Source: Apostichopus japonicus (lineage: Eukaryota; Echinodermata; Holothuroidea; Aspidochirotida; Stichopodidae). Taken from it: 64,000 bases of DNA. Both the position numbers and the translations under genes were made by a program. Below, one piece after another: positions 60,001-64,000 of the stretch (the stretch's first letter is position 1; each line of letters begins with the position of its first letter). The DNA lies in NCBI RefSeq assembly GCF_037975245.1, contig NC_092579.1:30091666-30155665 (forward strand), written 5' to 3'. A model generated the notes under the pieces. The model worked only from the letters and a program-made list of their open reading frames with translations. It was not told the DNA's origin and ran no database searches.

Positions 60001-63000
60001 CAGAATATTTCTTTATTTTTAATTCTTTTACAGCTTTCCCACATCCATAGCCTAATGTAGCTTTCTCAATGTCAATTCTGAGGTGTGAGTGTGTTTGGGA
60101 GGAGGGGATGGGGGAGGGTTGGGGAGGGTCTGGTGGGTTGTGGTACACTCCTCATGGAAGCTCCTGGGTCATGGCCATCATGGGCCTAAAACAGTCTGCA
60201 GACTAGTGATGCAATGTATTATTTTCTAGTCGTATTTAAGAAATGTGGTACTACAATAAACCCATTACAATAAACCCAATTACATTACAGTGTCTGCCAC
60301 CAGACTAACACAATCCCTGTGTGCAATGTTCAGCATTAATGCTATGGAGTGAAAGTGATGATATGAAAACTTACCAGCTTCTCAATATTATCTAGCTTGT
60401 TTCTTGCCACTAGTAGCACTTCTAATCTGGGAAACTGGTCAGGGAATGTAGATAAGTTACATAATTTGTTGCCACTGCAGTCCAGGTACTGCAAGCATCT
60501 GAAAGAAAACACCAACTCAAAATCAAGGTGAATCCTTTACGAGGCAAAGGAGAGGAGAATGTTACTCCTGGATCTTTTTAGTCTCTGTCCTCCAGGTTTG
60601 CTTTTTATCTCCAAATTTCCATGAACAGCCAGTGAGAATGTTTCTGAAAACTTCTGTAAGCGGGCCCTCAACTTATAAATATACCCATCCATCCCAAGCT
60701 CCTCCTCTTCCCACAACCAAAACTGGTGTTTGGAACAACCCTCCCCACCTCCCCCCCCAGCCCCATATTTTCTGTTACATATTGTGCATCTTAGAACCTA
60801 CCTATCTTTTCATGTCAGTACACCCACCTGATACTATAAACTGTAATGTTGTTAGGGTTACACTTACTGTAATTTCCACAGTGCCTTGAGACTATTGTTC
60901 GTGGTCAGTAGGTTATGTCAGTACACTCACCTAATACTAGAAACTGTAATGTTGTTAGGGTTACACTTACTGTAATTTCGACAGTGCCTTGAGACTATTG
61001 TTCATCAGTAGGTTATATCAGTACACTCACCTAATACTTGAAACTTTAATGTTGTTAGGGTTACACTTACTGTCATTTCGACAGTGCCTTGAGACTATTG
61101 TTCGTGGTCAGTAGGTTATATCAGTACACTCACCTAATACTAGAAACTGTAATGTTGTTAGGGTTACACTTACTGTAATTTCGACAGTGCCTTGAAACTA
61201 TTGTTCCTCAGTAGGTTATGTCAGTACACCCACCTCATACTAGAAACTGTAATGTTGTTAGGGTTACACTTACTGTATTTTCGACAGTGCCTTGAGACTA
61301 TTGTTCATCAGTAGGTTATATCAGTACACTCACCTAATACTTGAAACTTTAATGTTGTTAGGGATACACTTACTGTAATTTCGACAGTGCCTTTAGACTA
61401 TTGTTCGTGGTCAGTAGGTTATATCAGTACACTCACCTAATACTAGAAACTGTGATGTTGTTAGGGTTACACTTACTGTAATTTCGACAGTGCCTTGAGA
61501 CTATTGTTCATCAGTAGGTTATATCAGTACACTCACCTAATACTTGAAACTTTAATGTTGTTAGGGATACACTTACTGTAATTTCGACAGTGCCTTTAGA
61601 CTATTGTTCGTGGTCAGTAGGTTATATCAGTACACTCACCTAATACTAGAAACTGTGATGTTGTTAGGGTTACACTTACTGTAATTTCGACAGTGCCTTG
61701 AGACTATTGTTCGTCAGTAGGTTATATCAGTACACTCACCTAATACTACAAACTGTAATGTTGTTAGGGTTACACTTACTGTAATTTCGACAGTGCCTTG
61801 AGACTATTGTTCGTCAGTAGGTTATCTGCAAGGGACAACACCTGGAGGGAAATAAATATCCCGGAAGAATGTTTGAGATTCTCATAACATTTGTGGGTTT
61901 CCAATAGCAGTGGCTACTGGTATGTTATGATTCGATCAACTGCCTGGCATGATCCATAGCAGAGGGATTAATTTAGTCGGTATCATATGGCAAAGAGCTA
62001 TGCAAAATGTTCAAAGTGCACAGATGTATATAACAGTTTTGTACACAGTGCAAAAATGTATATAGCAAGTTTGTACACAGTGCAAAGATGTATATATAAC
62101 AGTTTTGTACACAGTGCAAGCAGTTTTGTACACAGTAACTATGGGTTATTTTGGTACTAAGCCCGACCTCACGCTGTACCAATTGAACACGACCTGACTA
62201 AACTTGACTGCTTTAACATGGATAATGGTTGGTAGTCAGGCAGTGTATTTGTGCTTAAGACTGGAACTGATCAATATTTTACCAGTTTTACATTGCATTG
62301 GATTTAGTTAGGAAACTCATCATGCAGTAGAGGTCTGATTGGCAGTGCAACAGTGTGTGCGGTGGTTTATGACTAACATTGTAGTTTTAATATATGAAAC
62401 CAACCACAGGGGAATGATTGTGCTTGTTATCTAAATGAACAACGGTCATAAACAGAAAACAGTCATTGTATACACTCATCAGTCTTGCAGTACGCAGGGT
62501 CAGTTGTAGGACAACGCATCTTCAACGAATATCAAAAATACAAAAGTATGCCACAACGGTAAAGTTTGGTGGGGGGTAGCCTAGTGGGGGGGGGCAGCGT
62601 GTGGCCAGCTTAACAAGATCTTCTTGGATAAATATAACTTTTAACTATCCTGACCTTCAGGTGTGTAACATACCAATAGAGACTGGACTCCACTCAAACC
62701 AGAGATATCTCGGAGCTGATTGGACGAGAGATTCACTTCCTTTAACTGTCAATGAAAGTATAAAAAGAAACCAATCAGTCAGTAACTTTTGGCAAGTTTA
62801 AAACATTCCCTATATACTGTAATGTAACAAACTGATTTTACGTTAGTATTGAGATCATAATTTAAAATGTCAAAGTGTGACATATTTTTATTTTTATGAA
62901 TTCTGCAGAATATTATAAGAAATGGTAGATGTTGTGTATGCAGTATATTTCTTTTAAATATGGCAATAAAAGCTAGACATTGGGCAAACTTTGGCAGAAA

Positions 63001-63348
63001 TATGGCGGCTACATAGTTTTTGCAACAAGACAAGTCGCCAAAAAAAAAAACATTCCATTAAAGATGATGACTTTTTTTCAGAAATTTTTTTCAAAGACAT
63101 AATTTTTGTTTTTTTTACATTTGGCTTCTAAAACGTCCTTATACCAACCCTGTTTGCCACACTTACACATAATCATCCATATTCGATCGAATATAACCAA
63201 AATTGATCAGAAGACAGAATCTGAGATGCATAGGAATACACAGCAGGAACATTACACTCACCTTCTTGCATCTTCCAATGTCTGCTACAACCTCTAGTCT
63301 GTTATGTGAGGCATTAAACTCTTCCAACACTGATAAGGTATTTATTGA
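56969..63348 (-). CDS. leucine-rich-repeat protein, 3' part (8 exons, 277 aa in window)
   Basis: Exons in transcript order: 63262-63348, 62674-62745, 61780-61841, 60375-60498, 59279-59483, 58538-58619, 57845-57997, 56969-57017. Phases agree and the frame ends in TGA at 56969-56971. Six 21-25-residue LRRs of SDS22-like type are visible: LEEFNASHNRL, LKEVNLSSNQL, LVLSLADNLL, LQYLDCSGNKL, LEVLLVARNKL and LTEIILEDNPVC, followed by an LRR-cap-like YQTFKQDLASSLESLEMVDR. The tail is Ser/Pro-rich (STPPPSITPTTPRPSS) and ends RQRIAEAQAYAAHHF. Such proteins usually act as interaction scaffolds, often in cilia or centrosomes; no specific orthologue was assigned. The start codon and any N-terminal exons were not found. 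Three of its exon-intron junctions show tandem duplication or alternative sites. Confidence 0.78.
57845..57997 (-). CDS. LRR gene exon (Ser/Pro-rich tail)
   Basis: Acceptor TATATTCCAG, phase 2 in and out. It encodes FADLRASMSFLPSEVIKDKT and KSTPPPSITPTTPRPSS. Two donors nine bases apart (CAG|GTGTGG and CAG|GTATAA, the second ending the exon at 57836) both keep frame and differ by three residues. Confidence 0.7.
58538..58619 (-). CDS. LRR gene exon (short coiled-coil-like segment)
   Basis: Acceptor TTTTTTCCAG, donor CAG|GTAAAT, phase 1 in and 2 out. It encodes ALSTRQVENQLQHVESSLST then FEADLSS, a likely helix. Confidence 0.72.
58855..59315. repeat. ~100-bp tandem array (55+45) repeating an exon-intron junction
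   Basis: About 4.5 copies of a composite unit made of a 55-base and a 45-base half, each beginning GGGGTGT. On the minus strand the 55-base half contains CCCATGTCGGCAGCATCAG|GTATGAATC, identical to the donor end of the LRR exon at 59279-59483. The 45-base half carries a related CAGCATCAG|GTGAGAATA. The array begins inside the exon and runs into the intron. Confidence 0.92.
59279..59483 (-). CDS. LRR gene exon (last LRR and cap)
   Basis: Acceptor TTTGTTGCCAG, phase 0 in, phase 1 out at CAG|GTATGA. It encodes KCSYLTEIILEDNPVCADDS through LESLEMVDRFHVKKQRG to RPMSAAS. A second acceptor 12 bases downstream (CTTACAG, exon start 59471) is in frame and gives a more standard LRR length. Confidence 0.75.
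60375..60498 (-). CDS. LRR gene exon (two LRRs)
   Basis: Acceptor TTTCTTTCAG, donor CTG|GTAAGT, phase 2 in and 0 out. It encodes CLQYLDCSGNKLCNLSTFPD and FPRLEVLLVARNKLDNIEKL. Confidence 0.8.
60814..61826. repeat. 100/103-bp tandem array repeating an exon-intron junction, ~10 copies
   Basis: The TCAGTACACTCACC motif begins at 60814, 60917, 61017, 61120, 61220, 61320, 61423, 61523, 61626 and 61726, so units are 100 or 103 bases depending on whether GTG is inserted. On the minus strand each unit carries the last ~45 bases of the LRR exon at 61780-61841 (AACCTACTGACGAACAATAG...AAATTACA) plus its donor GTAAGTG, and a second donor-like TAG|GTGAGTG. Confidence 0.95.
61780..61841 (-). CDS. LRR gene exon (one LRR)
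   Basis: Acceptor TTTCCCTCCAG, donor ACA|GTAAGT, phase 0 in and 2 out. It encodes VLSLADNLLTNNSLKALSKL. The 3' ~45 bases are the founder, or last copy, of the downstream tandem array. Confidence 0.78.
61985..62140. repeat. ~35-bp minisatellite, about four copies
   Basis: The unit TTTGTACACAGTGCAAAGAT then GTATATAACAG repeats with small deletions in an LRR-gene intron. Confidence 0.9.
62674..62745 (-). CDS. LRR gene exon (one LRR)
   Basis: Acceptor TTTCATTGACAG, donor TTG|GTATGT, 24 codons in phase 0. It encodes LKEVNLSSNQLRDISGLSGV then QSLL. Confidence 0.8.
63262..63348 (-). CDS. LRR gene exon (first LRR visible)
   Basis: Acceptor GTTTTTCAG, donor AAG|GTGAGT, 29 codons in phase 0. It encodes SINTLSVLEEFNASHNRLEV then VADIGRCKK. 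It has no start codon, so at least one more exon lies upstream at higher coordinates. Confidence 0.78.
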
Positions 63349-64000
63349 CTGAAAAACAAAAAAACAAAGAAAAAAGTCTATCTTTGTCAGTTATTATTAT
63401 CAAAGATGTCCCACCTATAGATATTAGAAAAGCAAACATCTCCAAGATTATTCACATCCTTCAGAATGTCTCATTAGTCAATGATATCAAAAATTAAAAA
63501 AATCTGCTCATTTTAATCATAACTAACTTTATAGTTATTATGTATCTTATCAACCAGCCCTGATATAACTTTGAAGTATTTGAAATGATCAAGGACAGGT
63601 GACAAAGAAATAAATGATAGCTATTGTAATTCAGTGTATAGTTGTATACATCTGTTGGTTTAATTGACACAGTAGATCATAAAAAGTTTTTTTTTTATAT
63701 TTAAAGCTTGTTATGGAATGGGGAAGTAAGAAACATACAAGTACAAGTTAATACCAAAAAGAACAGAAAATAATAACATCAGGAAAAACAAAAAAGCTTG
63801 ACTAGATCAGGTCTGTCACCAGCATACTGTACCTCACTTCCTGTCAGATCTATTCAAATTAGGGTGGCCCGTTGCCATGGCATCAAAATGGAGGCGGAAA
63901 CAATAAACAACTTATGGACATAGAAGATCATACTAGCTGCTGATCATCAACCGATAATTCTGTACATTTGATATTTCACTACATGTAAATACTTATGTAC
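63349..64000. other. 5' side of LRR gene, first exon not found
   Basis: AT-rich apart from a short GC-rich island at about 63865-63900 containing an X-box-like GTTGCCATGGCATC (63871-63884). No phase-0 donor exon compatible with 63348 was found, so the N-terminus is either here and unrecognised or beyond 64000. Confidence 0.4.

Noticed and set aside
1-64000. CRISPR arrays, bacterial operons, prophage
   Set aside because: All tandem repeats here are contiguous minisatellites without unique spacers, and the genes have introns.

Overview
The window is animal nuclear DNA: AT-rich, with short phase-compatible exons bounded by GT/AG introns (up to 16 kb), TA and poly-G tracts, and many minisatellites and transposon relics. 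The three genes found have vertebrate relatives, but the introns and repeats look like those of a marine invertebrate, perhaps an echinoderm-like deuterostome. That placement is inference. No bacterial, phage or CRISPR features are present.

Layout. (1) 1605-31993, + strand: a complete 13-exon gene for a CARD plus coiled-coil adaptor of the CARD9/CARD11 family (755 residues as spliced here) with no PDZ-SH3-guanylate-kinase tail, so its architecture is that of CARD9. A second 3' end, using an internal donor in exon 13 and two further exons at 34477 and 35719, would give a 694-residue isoform. Intron 1 holds a 45-bp minisatellite, a tRNA-derived SINE and a dispersed repeat. Later introns hold a TIR-bearing element, a TA hairpin and a 74-bp near-perfect palindrome. 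(2) About 36.0-48.7 kb: mainly intergenic, with one plausible minus-strand terminal exon (41338-41600), a nine-copy 81-bp minisatellite, and a duplicated ~1 kb unit of unknown identity whose copies flank the 3' end of a non-LTR retrotransposon. (3) 48774-54245, + strand: a complete six-exon TMEM220 gene (190 residues) with two minisatellites in intron 4 and a decayed copy of its first exon in intron 1. (4) 56969-63348, - strand: eight 3' exons (277 residues in the window) of a leucine-rich-repeat protein, tail to tail with TMEM220. Its 5' end lies in or beyond the last ~650 bases.

The most unusual structure is in the LRR gene. Two separate ~100-bp tandem arrays each repeat the 3' end of a coding exon together with its 5' splice site, so the gene carries many spare splice donors. 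Family knowledge places the CARD protein in innate NF-kB signalling (BCL10/MALT1). TMEM220 is a small membrane protein of poorly known role, and the LRR protein is probably a protein-interaction scaffold. Nothing suggests the three genes act in one pathway.

All gene models were spliced by eye using phase and homology, with no transcript data.
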